Of a stretch of DNA of 64,000 nucleotides, positions 35,473 to 43,784 are shown piece by piece. This stretch comes from Streptomyces sp. NBC_00239 (GTDB lineage: Bacteria; Actinomycetota; Actinomycetes; Streptomycetales; Streptomycetaceae), in NCBI RefSeq assembly GCF_036194065.1, contig NZ_CP108095.1, positions 7,254,001 to 7,318,000 of the forward strand, read 5' to 3'. Made by a program: the position numbers and the translations under genes. The notes below the pieces were generated by a model. That model made no database searches, was not told the DNA's origin, and saw only the letters and a program-made list of their open reading frames with translations. The first letter of the stretch is position 1; the number at the start of each line of letters is the position of its first letter.

Positions 35473-36927
35473 ATGAGGCCACAGCCACAGCGCCACAAAC
35501 GCGGCCGCCTCACGAACAAGACCCTCGCCCTGGCCGCCGTACTGGTCCTCGGCTGCGCGGGCACGGCGATCGTCGCCGCGAACGCCTCGGGCGCGTCCCT
35601 CGCGCCCGGCGCCGAACGGTCCGCAGGCGAACCCTCCGGATCGGACCGCTCCGATCCGGAGCAGTCCGGGTCGGGGGCCCGGGGCTCGGCCGCCGCGGCG
35701 GCGTGGACGGGCACGGTCGACTGCCCGGACGTCGGCGACCGGCTGCGGGAGGTCCCCGCCCCGGCGCGCGCCGAAGTCGACCGGCTACTCGCCCGGATGG
35801 ACGCCCAAGTCGCCGACGCCTACCAGCAGTTGGCGCAGCGTCGGGCGGACGGACGGGTCGTGCTCGACGGGCTGGAGGGACAGCGCGCCGAGGCCGTGGA
35901 CGGCGTCGCGGACGCGATCGGCCGTACGGGTGCCGAACGCCCCGAGGGCCTCGACGCGCTCAGCGGCTGCCGGATCACCCCGGGCCCGCAGCCGCAGTCG
36001 CCCGTCACTGCGGACGGCCGGAGCCGGCCGTCCGGGAACGGCCCCGCCCGCGCGGACTTCGTCGACATCACCAGGGTGCGTCCGAACGTGAACAAGCCCG
36101 CCCGCCAGCGCAACTCCTCCAACGGCAGCTTCCGTTCGCGCTGCGGCACGAACCGCGAGGGCCGGTTCAACTCCGACAACGTGATCGTCGCCCCCGGCGT
36201 CTCCAACGGCGCCCACCACATGCACGACTACGTCGGCAACCGCGCCAACGACGCCTTCGCCACCAACGACAGCCTCGCCGCCGCCGGCACCACCTGCACC
36301 AACGGCGACCAGTCCACCTACTACTGGCCGGTGCTGCGGCTCCAGGACGGTCGGCAGGAGCGGGACGCGGGCGCGCCGGGCGGCGGCACCGAAGGCAACG
36401 CGGGCACCATCCTCACCCCGAAGGAGGTCTCCATCACCTTCGGCGGCAGCCCGGTGGGCAAGGTGACGGCGATGCCGCGCTTCCTGCGGATCATCACCGG
36501 TGACGCCAAGGCCTTCACCAACGGCACCGCCAACGCGAACGCCTCGTGGAGCTGCACCGGATTCGAGAACCGGCAGCTGCGGGACCGGTACCCGCTGTGC
36601 CCGCGCGGCAGCGACGTGGTGCGCACCTTCTCGTTCCAGAGCTGCTGGAACGGCCGCGACACCGACAGCGCCAACCACCGTACGCACGTGGCCTTCGCCC
36701 AGGCGGACGGACGCTGCCCGCGCGGCTTCCGGGCGATCCCGCAACTCGTCCAGCGGATCGTGTACGCCGTCCCCGGCGGCGGCCGGTCCGCGCTGTTCGC
36801 CGTGGACAGCTTCCCCGAGCAGCTCCACAAACCCGTCACCGACCACGGCGACTTCATCAACGTGATGCGCGACGGGCTGATGAACCGGGCCGTGACCTGC
36901 ATCAACAGCGGCCGCGCCTGCCGCTGA
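35473..36927 (+). CDS. Exported DUF1996 domain protein
   Basis: The 484-residue protein has a signal peptide (residues 15-40; LALAAVLVLGCAGTAIVAA), a Ser/Asp-rich linker and a helical segment (residues 75-160). A DUF1996 domain fills residues 195-475. Its typical pieces are visible: RSRCGTNREGRFNSDNVIV, GAHHMHDYVGN, TYYWPVLR, WSCTGFENR and HRTHVAFAQADGRCPRGF. Conserved histidines and several cysteines suggest a disulfide-bonded, perhaps metal-dependent extracellular enzyme, but no activity is established. DUF1996 proteins are also common in fungi. The gene follows DUF4142 after four bases and ends at a terminator hairpin. Confidence 0.9.
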   Translation: MRPQPQRHKRGRLTNKTLALAAVLVLGCAGTAIVAANASGASLAPGAERSAGEPSGSDRSDPEQSGSGARGSAAAAAWTGTVDCPDVGDRLREVPAPARAEVDRLLARMDAQVADAYQQLAQRRADGRVVLDGLEGQRAEAVDGVADAIGRTGAERPEGLDALSGCRITPGPQPQSPVTADGRSRPSGNGPARADFVDITRVRPNVNKPARQRNSSNGSFRSRCGTNREGRFNSDNVIVAPGVSNGAHHMHDYVGNRANDAFATNDSLAAAGTTCTNGDQSTYYWPVLRLQDGRQERDAGAPGGGTEGNAGTILTPKEVSITFGGSPVGKVTAMPRFLRIITGDAKAFTNGTANANASWSCTGFENRQLRDRYPLCPRGSDVVRTFSFQSCWNGRDTDSANHRTHVAFAQADGRCPRGFRAIPQLVQRIVYAVPGGGRSALFAVDSFPEQLHKPVTDHGDFINVMRDGLMNRAVTCINSGRACR

Positions 36928-36974
36928 CGGCGAGCGGGACGCAGAGCGCCGAGGAGAGCGGGAAGGGGAGCGTA

Positions 36975-37016
36975 CGCGGCAGCCGCCGGGCGGGAAGGCG
37001 TCCGGCGGCTGCCGCG
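36975..37016. terminator. 15-bp stem terminator between convergent genes
   Basis: CGCGGCAGCCGCCGG (36975-36989) pairs exactly with 37002-37016 around a 12-base loop. It lies 47 bases after the DUF1996 stop and 79 bases beyond the end of the convergent PucR-type gene. Confidence 0.8.
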
Positions 37017-37094
37017 CGGGCGGCTCCGGACCCGCCCGCCGCCCGTGGACCCCACGGCCACGGGGTGCACGGGCGGGGGCTCACGGGATCGGGC

Positions 37095-38423
37095 TCACAG
37101 GCCGTTGACGCGGGCCTCGCGGACGATGCCCGGCGGGCGCAGTCCGGCCCGCAGGCCGCGCGGCCCGCGGAGCATCCTGGAGTACTGCCGCCGGGCCCGC
37201 TCCACCTGCGCCGCCAGCCGACGGCTGCGCAGCGCCATCTCCAGTTCGAAGCGGATGCCCGGATCGCGCAGCCCGGGGCCGAAGAGCCGCTCGATCTGCC
37301 GCAACCGGTAACGCACGGTCTGCGGGTGCACTTTGAGGGCCTTGGCGGCTTCCGGGGCGCCGCCGCCTTCGAGCCAGGCGAGCAGTGTCATCTCCAGCCG
37401 CTCGCTCTGGCGCGGGGTGAGGTCGGCGAGTGGCCGCAGCCGGCGGGCGGCCAACGCCCGGGTCAGCGACTCGTCCTGCATGAGCAGCAGGCCCGACAGG
37501 TGGTCGTCGACGAACACCGGGCGGCTGTCGGGGCCGCCGCGGGCGGGGGTCATCGAGAGCAGCCGCCGGGCCCAGTGCACGGACGAGGCGGCGTCGTGCA
37601 GCGGCACGGCGTGGCCGACGGCCGCGGTGCGGCCGCGCAGCGCGGCGCTGAGCACGGCCCGGCTCTCCGTCTCGTCGCAGGAGTCCGGCTCCCGGTCCGC
37701 CGGGGCCAGCCGGTCGGGGTCGGGGACCAGCAGGCACAGTTCCTCGCCCACCGCGCCGATCAGCGTGTCGCCGAGGGCGGCGAGCGCCGGGGCCTCGCCG
37801 GGGGTCACCAGCGCCACGGCCTGCACGGTCTCCGGCAGCGGCCAGCCGGCCAGCCGGGACAGCTCCGCGAGGGGAGTGCCGGACCCCTCGGCGCCGGTGG
37901 CCAGCGCGTCGAACAGCTCCCGCCGGGCCCGCCCGGCCGTCGCCGCCGCGGCTGCCGCCGCAGCCTCCGCCGGGGTGACGGCGGCCTCCTCGGCCGGGGT
38001 GCCGACCGGGGTGCCGACCGGGGTGTCGGTCGAGGTGTCGGCCGGCGTCCGCGCGGGGGTGCGCGCAGGGATCTCGGCCCCGGCCGGTGCCGCGGAGTTC
38101 TTCGCAGCGGCTTTGGCGGCGTTCTTGGCGGCGGCCTTCGCGGCGTTCTTCGAAGTGTTCTTCCAGGTCGACTTCGTGGCGGTTTCGGCCCCGTTGGTCG
38201 GCTCGGATCGGGCCTCTGTGTGACCGAGTGCGTCCCTCAGTGACCGTTCGATGCACTGCATAGCCTTATTGCGGTCGGAAACCTCCATAAGGTTTGCAAA
38301 TCCGGGAATGTCACGCTCGAGTTCCGCCATGATCGTCTCCGCCAGGGAGTCGAGGACGTGCCGCGGAACGCGTGCCGCCTCGCCTTGCTGGCGTGACCTG
38401 ATGCGGTTCACCAGTTCGTACAT
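37095..38423 (-). CDS. PucR/CdaR-type transcriptional regulator with low-complexity linker
   Basis: The 442-residue protein has a helical N-terminal domain (residues 1-75; LDSLAETIMAELERDIPGF). A 95-residue linker follows with an Ala/Lys/Asn tract (KNAAKAAAKNAAKAAAK) and a Thr-Pro-Val tract. A GGDEF-like sensory region spans about 180-320. The C-terminal PucR-type helix-turn-helix (about 340-400) has LAWLEGGGAPEAAKALKVHP and QTVRYRLRQIERLFG. This family reads a purine or other cellular signal and binds DNA through its C-terminus. The gene is divergent from the cytochrome-like gene at 38.7 kb, so it may regulate the redox set; that is inference. Confidence 0.85.
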   Translation of the reverse strand: MYELVNRIRSRQQGEAARVPRHVLDSLAETIMAELERDIPGFANLMEVSDRNKAMQCIERSLRDALGHTEARSEPTNGAETATKSTWKNTSKNAAKAAAKNAAKAAAKNSAAPAGAEIPARTPARTPADTSTDTPVGTPVGTPAEEAAVTPAEAAAAAAAATAGRARRELFDALATGAEGSGTPLAELSRLAGWPLPETVQAVALVTPGEAPALAALGDTLIGAVGEELCLLVPDPDRLAPADREPDSCDETESRAVLSAALRGRTAAVGHAVPLHDAASSVHWARRLLSMTPARGGPDSRPVFVDDHLSGLLLMQDESLTRALAARRLRPLADLTPRQSERLEMTLLAWLEGGGAPEAAKALKVHPQTVRYRLRQIERLFGPGLRDPGIRFELEMALRSRRLAAQVERARRQYSRMLRGPRGLRAGLRPPGIVREARVNGL

Positions 38424-38709
38424 CTCACCTAGTTCTTGCTGGGTCGAGACCTTCCCCCGGTCTCCGCAGCCTGGTCGAGGTTGCCCCCGCCCACCGGAGC
38501 TTTGTGGTCTCTTTGCCTCCGGGATGTTTGCAGGGGATCATGCCGGGGCTCGAACCCCGTTCGACCCGACCTCGCGAGAACTTGTCATGTTTCGATAAAT
38601 CACCGGGGGGTCGGGTGAAGTTCCGCGAGGCTGCTGAGTCCAGAGCGACCTGACGCGACTCGACGCGGCGGCCCGACACCCGCGCGTTCGCGTGAACTGG
38701 AGGCATCCG

Positions 38710-39822
38710 ATGCCCATCACCCCTCCGCAGGTGCCCCGCTTAAGGGGATCACGCCGCAAGGGGCGTCACGCCGGACCGGCCCCGACCGAAGGACAAGGAC
38801 ACCGCACCACCGCGGCCCGATCCCGGCCCCGCCCGCGCAGACCCGGGCACCTGCGGCTGAAGGCCCTCGCGGCCTCGCTGCTCCTCTTCCTCCTGGTGGC
38901 GGCCGACGCCGGCGCGTACGGCCGGATCCGGGCCTTCCTCGACTACGGCGCCGGCGTGCTGGCCCTGGTCTCCCTGACGGCGACCGTGCTGTGGGGCCTC
39001 GCCGCGACCGACCGGCGGCTGCTCCGCTCCGACCACCGGCTCGTCGCCCAAGGCGTGCACCGCGGTCTCGCGGTCGCGGGCCTCGGCTTCCTCGTCCTGC
39101 ACGTCGCGGTGCAGGTCGCCGAGGGCCGCACGACCGCGGCCGCGGCCGCCGTCCCGTTCACCGATCCGGTCCGGCCGGTACTCCTGGGGCTCGGCACCCT
39201 CGCCGGATACCTCTTCCTCGTGGTGGCGGTGACCGGCGCGGTCCGCAGCAGGTTCGCCTCGGGCGGCGGCACCTCGCGCCGCTCGCGCTGGCGGTCCCGG
39301 TACTGGCGGGCCCTGCACATGGCCGCGTACCCGGCGTGGGGCTCGGCCCTCGTGCACGGCCTCAAGTCCGGCCGCCCGGCAGCCGGTTGGGTGACCGCCG
39401 CGTACGCACTGGCCCTCGTGGGCGTCGCCGTGGCCCTCGCTCTGCGGCTGCTGCCCGGACGCGCCGCGCCGCCCGCAGCCACCGCCCGCATCACGATCCC
39501 CGCCCCGCGGCGCCACGCGCCCGGGCGGCCCGCCCCACAGCCCGACCCGCCCACACACGCGCACGCCGGGTCGGACCCGCGGTCCGACCCGCATCCGTAC
39601 GCACAGCCGGCACACCCGCACCCGGAGTCGTACCCGGCCGCAGACCCGGAGCCGTACCCGGCCGGAGACCCGGATCCGCATCCCGCCGGAGACCCGGATC
39701 CGTACCCGGCCGCAGATCCGCGGCCGCACGGGCGTGCGTACCCGCAGCCGCATGAACGGCCCCACCCGCACGGCGAGTTGTACGGCGAACCGCTCGGGGC
39801 GGTCCGTGGAGGGGGCCGGTGA
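38710..39822 (+). CDS. Ferric-reductase-like haem b transmembrane protein with repeat tail
   Basis: The 370-residue protein has a basic N-terminal tail, then five to six helices (about residues 50-270). Two helices carry paired histidines: HRGLAVAGLGFLVLH (14 apart) and HMAAYPAWGSALVH (13 apart). This is the bis-haem b pattern of ferric-reductase and NOX-like domains. The last 90 residues are a Pro/Asp/His/Tyr-rich tail with eight-residue repeats (PEPYPAGD, PDPHPAGD, PDPYPAAD), rich in potential metal ligands. GTGA overlaps the start of the NuoF-like gene. It should pass electrons across the membrane from that partner. Confidence 0.82.
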   Translation: MPITPPQVPRLRGSRRKGRHAGPAPTEGQGHRTTAARSRPRPRRPGHLRLKALAASLLLFLLVAADAGAYGRIRAFLDYGAGVLALVSLTATVLWGLAATDRRLLRSDHRLVAQGVHRGLAVAGLGFLVLHVAVQVAEGRTTAAAAAVPFTDPVRPVLLGLGTLAGYLFLVVAVTGAVRSRFASGGGTSRRSRWRSRYWRALHMAAYPAWGSALVHGLKSGRPAAGWVTAAYALALVGVAVALALRLLPGRAAPPAATARITIPAPRRHAPGRPAPQPDPPTHAHAGSDPRSDPHPYAQPAHPHPESYPAADPEPYPAGDPDPHPAGDPDPYPAADPRPHGRAYPQPHERPHPHGELYGEPLGAVRGGGR

Positions 39823-41324
39823 GTGCGACCCTGCCGGCCCTGACCGCCGTCGGGCCGCCCCGGCTCCTCGCGGGGCTCGACCGGGCCGGCCGCCTGGACC
39901 GGGTCGCCCACCTCGCCGTCCACGGCTCGCTGCCGCGGCTGCGGCCCGAGGAGCTGGTGGCGCTGGCGGAGGACACCGGACTGCGCGGCCGGGGCGGTGC
40001 GGGCTTCCCGTTCGCCCGCAAGCTGCGCGCCGTGCTGGCGGCCGCCGGCGGCCGGGCGCCCCGTACCGCGGTCGTCGTCAACGGCAGCGAGGGCGAGCCC
40101 GGTTGCCTCAAGGACACGGCGCTGCTCCTGTACGCACCGCACCTGGTGCTCGACGGGGCGCTGCTCGCCGCGGCGGCCCTCGGCGCCGGGGAGGTGGCCG
40201 TCGGGGTGCACCGCGCGGACGTCGAGCGCTCGGTGCGCGGCGCCGTCGCCGAACGCGGCCCCGACGCGCGCCGGGTCCGTGTCGAGCGGCTGCCGGACCG
40301 GTTCGTCGCGGGCGAGTCGTCGGCGCTCGTGGCCGGCCTGGGCGGCGGCGCCGCACTGCCGTCGGGGCGCCGGGTCCGCACCAGCGAGAGCGGCCTCGGC
40401 GGGCTGCCGACCCTGCTGTCGAACACCGAGACCTTCGCCCAGCTCGCCGTCGCCGCCCGCCTCGGCGCGCTGCCGTACCGGGAGACCGGCGACCCCGCCG
40501 AGCCCGGCACGGTCCTGCTGACCGTCGCCGGCACCTGGGTGGTGGAGGCGCCGACCGGCGTGCCGCTGCCGTACGTGCTGCGGGTGTGCGGACTGGAACC
40601 CGGCCGGGGCGTCCTGGTCGGCGGATACCACGGCGGCTGGCTCGGCCCGCGGGACGCCGCGCGGGCCGTCGTCTCCCGGGAGTCCCTCGCCGGGTTCGGC
40701 GCGGTGCTCGGCGCGGGCGCGGTACTGCCGCTGCCCCACGACACCTGCCCGGTCGGCGAGACCCTCCGGGTGGTGCGCTGGCTGGCGGCCGAGTCGGCGG
40801 GCCAGTGCGGCCCGTGCGTCCTGGGGCTGCCCGCACTCGCGGACGTCCTCGCGGCCGTCGAGCGCGGAGCCGGACCGGCGGCGCTGGACGCGCTGCACAC
40901 CGCCCTGGGCTCCGTACGCGGCAGGGGCGCGTGCAGCCACCCCGACGGCACCGCCCGGTTCGCGGCCTCGGCGGCGGCCGCGTTCCCCGACGAGTTCGCC
41001 GCCCATGCCGTCGGCGCCGGCTGCGGGCTCCCGGTCCTCGGGGCGCTGCCGGTGCCCGCGGGCCGCGGACCAGTGGCGGCCCCGCCGCTCGCGGCGGACA
41101 GTGGCCCGGACGGCCCGCCCGGCCCGCGCACGGAGGCCCTGACCGTCGACTGGACGCTGTGCCAGGGGCACGGGCTGTGCGCCGACATAGTCCCCGAGGT
41201 GGTCGAGCTGGGCGCCGACGGCTACCCGGCGCAGGCCGCGATGCCGGTCCCGCGCCGCCTGCGCGGACAGGCCGTACGCGCCGTGCGGCGCTGCCCCGCA
41301 CTCGCCCTGCGCATGCAGGGCTGA
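39819..41324 (+). CDS. NuoF-like flavo-iron-sulfur protein fused to a single-cluster ferredoxin
   Basis: The 501-residue protein resembles the 51-kDa NADH dehydrogenase subunit. It has GRGGAGFP near residue 55 and NGSEGEPGCLKD near 90 for FMN/NAD binding, then a SLBB-like region. The iron-sulfur segment reads SAGQCGPC (C330, C333) with a later C372. The first cysteine of the usual S-C-G-x-C-x-P-C motif is alanine. A C-terminal ferredoxin follows (about 445-501): CQGHGLC and RRCPALAL, like the ferredoxins that serve P450s. It starts within the stop of the cytochrome-like gene (GTGA). It probably takes electrons from NAD(P)H and feeds the membrane haem protein. Confidence 0.85.
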   Translation: MSATLPALTAVGPPRLLAGLDRAGRLDRVAHLAVHGSLPRLRPEELVALAEDTGLRGRGGAGFPFARKLRAVLAAAGGRAPRTAVVVNGSEGEPGCLKDTALLLYAPHLVLDGALLAAAALGAGEVAVGVHRADVERSVRGAVAERGPDARRVRVERLPDRFVAGESSALVAGLGGGAALPSGRRVRTSESGLGGLPTLLSNTETFAQLAVAARLGALPYRETGDPAEPGTVLLTVAGTWVVEAPTGVPLPYVLRVCGLEPGRGVLVGGYHGGWLGPRDAARAVVSRESLAGFGAVLGAGAVLPLPHDTCPVGETLRVVRWLAAESAGQCGPCVLGLPALADVLAAVERGAGPAALDALHTALGSVRGRGACSHPDGTARFAASAAAAFPDEFAAHAVGAGCGLPVLGALPVPAGRGPVAAPPLAADSGPDGPPGPRTEALTVDWTLCQGHGLCADIVPEVVELGADGYPAQAAMPVPRRLRGQAVRAVRRCPALALRMQG

Positions 41325-41421
41325 CGGCGGCACCGGCCGCGACGACCGAGCGTCCACGCCCAGGAGCGGCAAGTCCGACTCCCGATCGAACCAAGTCTGA
41401 TGGAACCAAGGAGTGGTGGTC

Positions 41422-42501
41422 ATGGAACACCGACGTCGGCTCGCCCTGTGCACGGCCGCGGTATCGGTCGCTCTGCTGGCGGCAGCCGGGTGCGGCACGG
41501 GCAGCGACGGGGGCAAGACCCTGGTGCAGCCCGCCGGCGGCAGCGCCGCGGCGGGTGACGGGGAAGCGGGCGGGGAGTACGGCTCCGGCGATCCGGGATC
41601 CGACGGCTACGGGTCCGGGCCCGGGTCCGGCTCCGGCTCCGGATACGGGTCGGGCGCCGCGGATTCCGCCGACTCGCAGGATGCCGCAGCACGGCGAACT
41701 CCGGCGCAGCAGCTGGGAGTTCGCGATGTGGCCGGGGTCGGCCCGGCGGTCACCGACAGCCGGGGTTTCACCCTCTACCGCTTCGACAAGGACACGGCCG
41801 TTCCGTCGGCCGCCACCTGTGAGGGGGCGTGTGCCACGACCTGGCCGCCGGTCCCCGCCGACGACGCCACGGCCGGTGCGCTCATCGATCCGCAGCTGCT
41901 CGGCGAGGTGGTGCGCGGGGACGGCACCAGGCAGCTGACGCTCGCCGGGTGGCCCGTCTACCGCTACCGCATGGACGTCCGGCCGGGGCAGGCGAACGGT
42001 GAGGGCGTGGGCGGCACCTGGCACGCGCTCGGACCCGACGGCAAGCCCGCGGCGGCCGCCGCGAAACCCGCCCCGGCTCCGGACGCCACCCCGGGGGCAG
42101 GAGCGGGCAGTGCCACCGCCGGAAGTTCCCAACCTCCCGTGTCCAACGATCAGTTGGCAGCCCGTCAGGACCCCGCGCTCGGTACGGTCCTCGTCGACGG
42201 GGCGGGCCGTACGCTCTACCGCTTCGACAAGGACAGCGCCTGGCCCATGAAGACCCGGTGCACCGGCGCCTGCCTGGACATGTGGAAGCCCGCCAAGCCG
42301 GTCGACCGGACCCGGGTCCGAGGCGTCGACCCCCGGCTGGTCAACACCTTCACCCGGCCCGACGGTTCGCGACAGCTCGCCGTCGACTGCTGGATCCTCT
42401 ACACGTACACCGGCGACACCAAGCCCGGTGACGTCAACGGGCAGGGCAAGGGCGGTGTGTGGTGGGCGGTGAAGGAGACCGGGAAGAAGGCGGGCAAGTA
42501 G
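41422..42501 (+). CDS. Lipoprotein with two secreted-repeat domains (SCO0930-like)
   Basis: The 359-residue protein has a lipoprotein signal (lipobox AAAGC, cysteine at residue 24), then a Gly-Ser-Asp-Tyr linker. It carries two copies of the Lipoprotein_15-type repeat. Each opens with a TLYRFDKD motif and has a paired-cysteine stretch: FTLYRFDKDTAVPSAATC and EGACATTWPPV in the first, RTLYRFDKDSAWPMKTRC and TGACLDMWKPA in the second. Each ends near PVYRYRMD or ILYTYTGD. AAGGAG lies nine bases before ATG 41422. The gene is 97 bases after the NuoF-like gene. The family name I recall is SCO0930-type lipoprotein. A role as surface electron acceptor or redox scaffold is inferred from context. Confidence 0.88.
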   Translation: MEHRRRLALCTAAVSVALLAAAGCGTGSDGGKTLVQPAGGSAAAGDGEAGGEYGSGDPGSDGYGSGPGSGSGSGYGSGAADSADSQDAAARRTPAQQLGVRDVAGVGPAVTDSRGFTLYRFDKDTAVPSAATCEGACATTWPPVPADDATAGALIDPQLLGEVVRGDGTRQLTLAGWPVYRYRMDVRPGQANGEGVGGTWHALGPDGKPAAAAAKPAPAPDATPGAGAGSATAGSSQPPVSNDQLAARQDPALGTVLVDGAGRTLYRFDKDSAWPMKTRCTGACLDMWKPAKPVDRTRVRGVDPRLVNTFTRPDGSRQLAVDCWILYTYTGDTKPGDVNGQGKGGVWWAVKETGKKAGK

Positions 42502-42533
42502 CGGCGGCGGAGGCGGCGGCCGCGGCGCCCGTC

Positions 42534-42974
42534 GTGCGCGCCCCCGCCGCGAGGGCGGCGACGGCTGCGACTGCCGTGGTGGCGCTGGCCGCGGCCGCGA
42601 CGGCCGCCGTCCTCCTCACCGCGTGCGTCCAGCGCCCCGCCGCCGAGCGGGAGCCGGGCCCGCCGTCTCTGGAGACCCTCGCCCGGTCGGCCGGCTGCCG
42701 GGCCGAAATCGTCACCCGGGCAGCGGAGTTGAGCGAGGGGGCCTGCCGTACCGGGCAGGGCGCGTACCGGCTGCTCACCTTCGCCACCGCGGCCGGCGAG
42801 CGGGCCTGGCTCACGGAGGCGCAGGCCTACGGCGGCCGCTACCTGGTGGGGGACCGCTGGGTGGTGATCGCCCAGCGGCCGGCCGCCCTGGACGCCTTGC
42901 GCACCACGCTCGGAGGCTCCGTCGAGACCGTCGAAGCCCACCACCACGCCCCGCACCGGCCGGCCGTCGGGTAG
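42534..42974 (+). CDS. Small putative lipoprotein of unknown function
   Basis: The 146-residue frame starting at GTG 42534 gives a signal-like segment (ATAVVALAAAATAAVLLTAC), a lipobox with the cysteine near residue 31. The mature part is about 115 residues: LARSAGCRAEIVTRAAEL, EGACRTGQGAYRLLTFAT, VGDRWVVIAQRPAALDAL. Two cysteines could pair. The start is uncertain: in-frame starts go back to 42459, inside the preceding lipoprotein gene. The gene follows that one by 32 bases and is probably in the same operon. I do not recognise a family. Confidence 0.65.
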   Translation: MRAPAARAATAATAVVALAAAATAAVLLTACVQRPAAEREPGPPSLETLARSAGCRAEIVTRAAELSEGACRTGQGAYRLLTFATAAGERAWLTEAQAYGGRYLVGDRWVVIAQRPAALDALRTTLGGSVETVEAHHHAPHRPAVG

Positions 42975-43062
42975 CGCGGCCGGCAGGAGGTCCGGACGGG
43001 CGGAGGCCCGGGAGGGCGGAGTTTCCGGAAGGGCGGTGGCAGGAAGAGCCGGCCGTAGCCGC

Positions 43063-43692
43063 TCAGCGGGCGTGCGCGGCCGCGGGGGAGTGCGGCGTCC
43101 CGTCGCGGACCAGCCCGGCGACGTGGTCGTTGATCATGTCGAGGACGGCCGCCGCGGCGGCGTCGTTCCCGAGGACGAGGAGGTTCAGCGTCAGGCCGTC
43201 CGTCATGGCGGCGAGGTAGCGGGCCAGTACGGGCACGGGCACGCTCAGATCGAAGTCCTCGCTGTCGCCGAGCTGTTCGATGAGCGCGGTGTACGTGTCG
43301 GTGTACATCTCGTACTGCCGTCGCGCGAGGTGTTCCAGCCCCGGCCGGCGCAGGGCGTACTGCGTGAGTTCGTACGTCAGCATGTGCTCGCCGGGGTGTG
43401 CGGCCACGTGGTCCCAGTACGCCTGGAAGCCGGCCCGCACGGTCTCGCGCAGGGTGGCGCGCGGCCGGATGGCTTCTTTCACCACGCCGACGTAGTGGTC
43501 GGTGATCGTGGTGATCACCGATTCGAGGAGCGCTTCCTTGGAGTCGAAGCAGTAGTGGAAGACGCTCAGGGACAGGCCTGCCTCGGCGGCGATGGACCGG
43601 GTGGTGGTCGCGGCGACGCCGTCGCGGGTCATCGCCCGGATCGCGGCCTCCGTCAGCTGGCGGCGCCGGTCCGCCGAGGGCATCCGTGCCAT
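43063..43692 (-). CDS. TetR-family transcriptional regulator
   Basis: This is a 209-residue TetR regulator. The N-terminal DNA-binding domain (about residues 8-55) reads RRRQLTEAAIRAMTRDG, then TTTRSIAAEAGLSLSVFHYC and FDSKEALL. The ligand-binding C-terminal domain is helical. The ATG at 43692 lies four codons before an alternative Met. It lies 92 bases downstream of the metal-hydrolase gene on the same strand, separated by a strong terminator, so it has its own promoter. The ligand is unknown. A palindrome in the promoter of the hydrolase gene could be its target; that is only a suggestion. Confidence 0.9.
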   Translation of the reverse strand: MARMPSADRRRQLTEAAIRAMTRDGVAATTTRSIAAEAGLSLSVFHYCFDSKEALLESVITTITDHYVGVVKEAIRPRATLRETVRAGFQAYWDHVAAHPGEHMLTYELTQYALRRPGLEHLARRQYEMYTDTYTALIEQLGDSEDFDLSVPVPVLARYLAAMTDGLTLNLLVLGNDAAAAAVLDMINDHVAGLVRDGTPHSPAAAHAR

Positions 43693-43721
43693 GCGCGTTC
43701 CTTTCGTTCCCGTGGCGCAGC

Positions 43722-43767
43722 GGCCGGGACCGGCCGGATCCGTGGTGCGATCCGGCCGGCCCCGGCC
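43722..43767 (-). terminator. 18-bp stem terminator with one mismatch
   Basis: Bases 43722-43740 pair with 43749-43767 (18 of 19 positions, one A-C mismatch) around an 8-base loop. It follows the stop of the metal-hydrolase gene (43785, minus) by 17 bases and separates it from tetR. Confidence 0.82.
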
Positions 43768-43784
43768 CTGGACGCCCGCCGCGG

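Noticed and set aside
42459..42533. An extended N-terminus for the small lipoprotein starting inside the preceding gene
   Set aside because: The extension is acidic then Ala-rich and would place the lipobox near residue 56, too deep for a lipoprotein signal. The GTG at 42534 gives a normal one.
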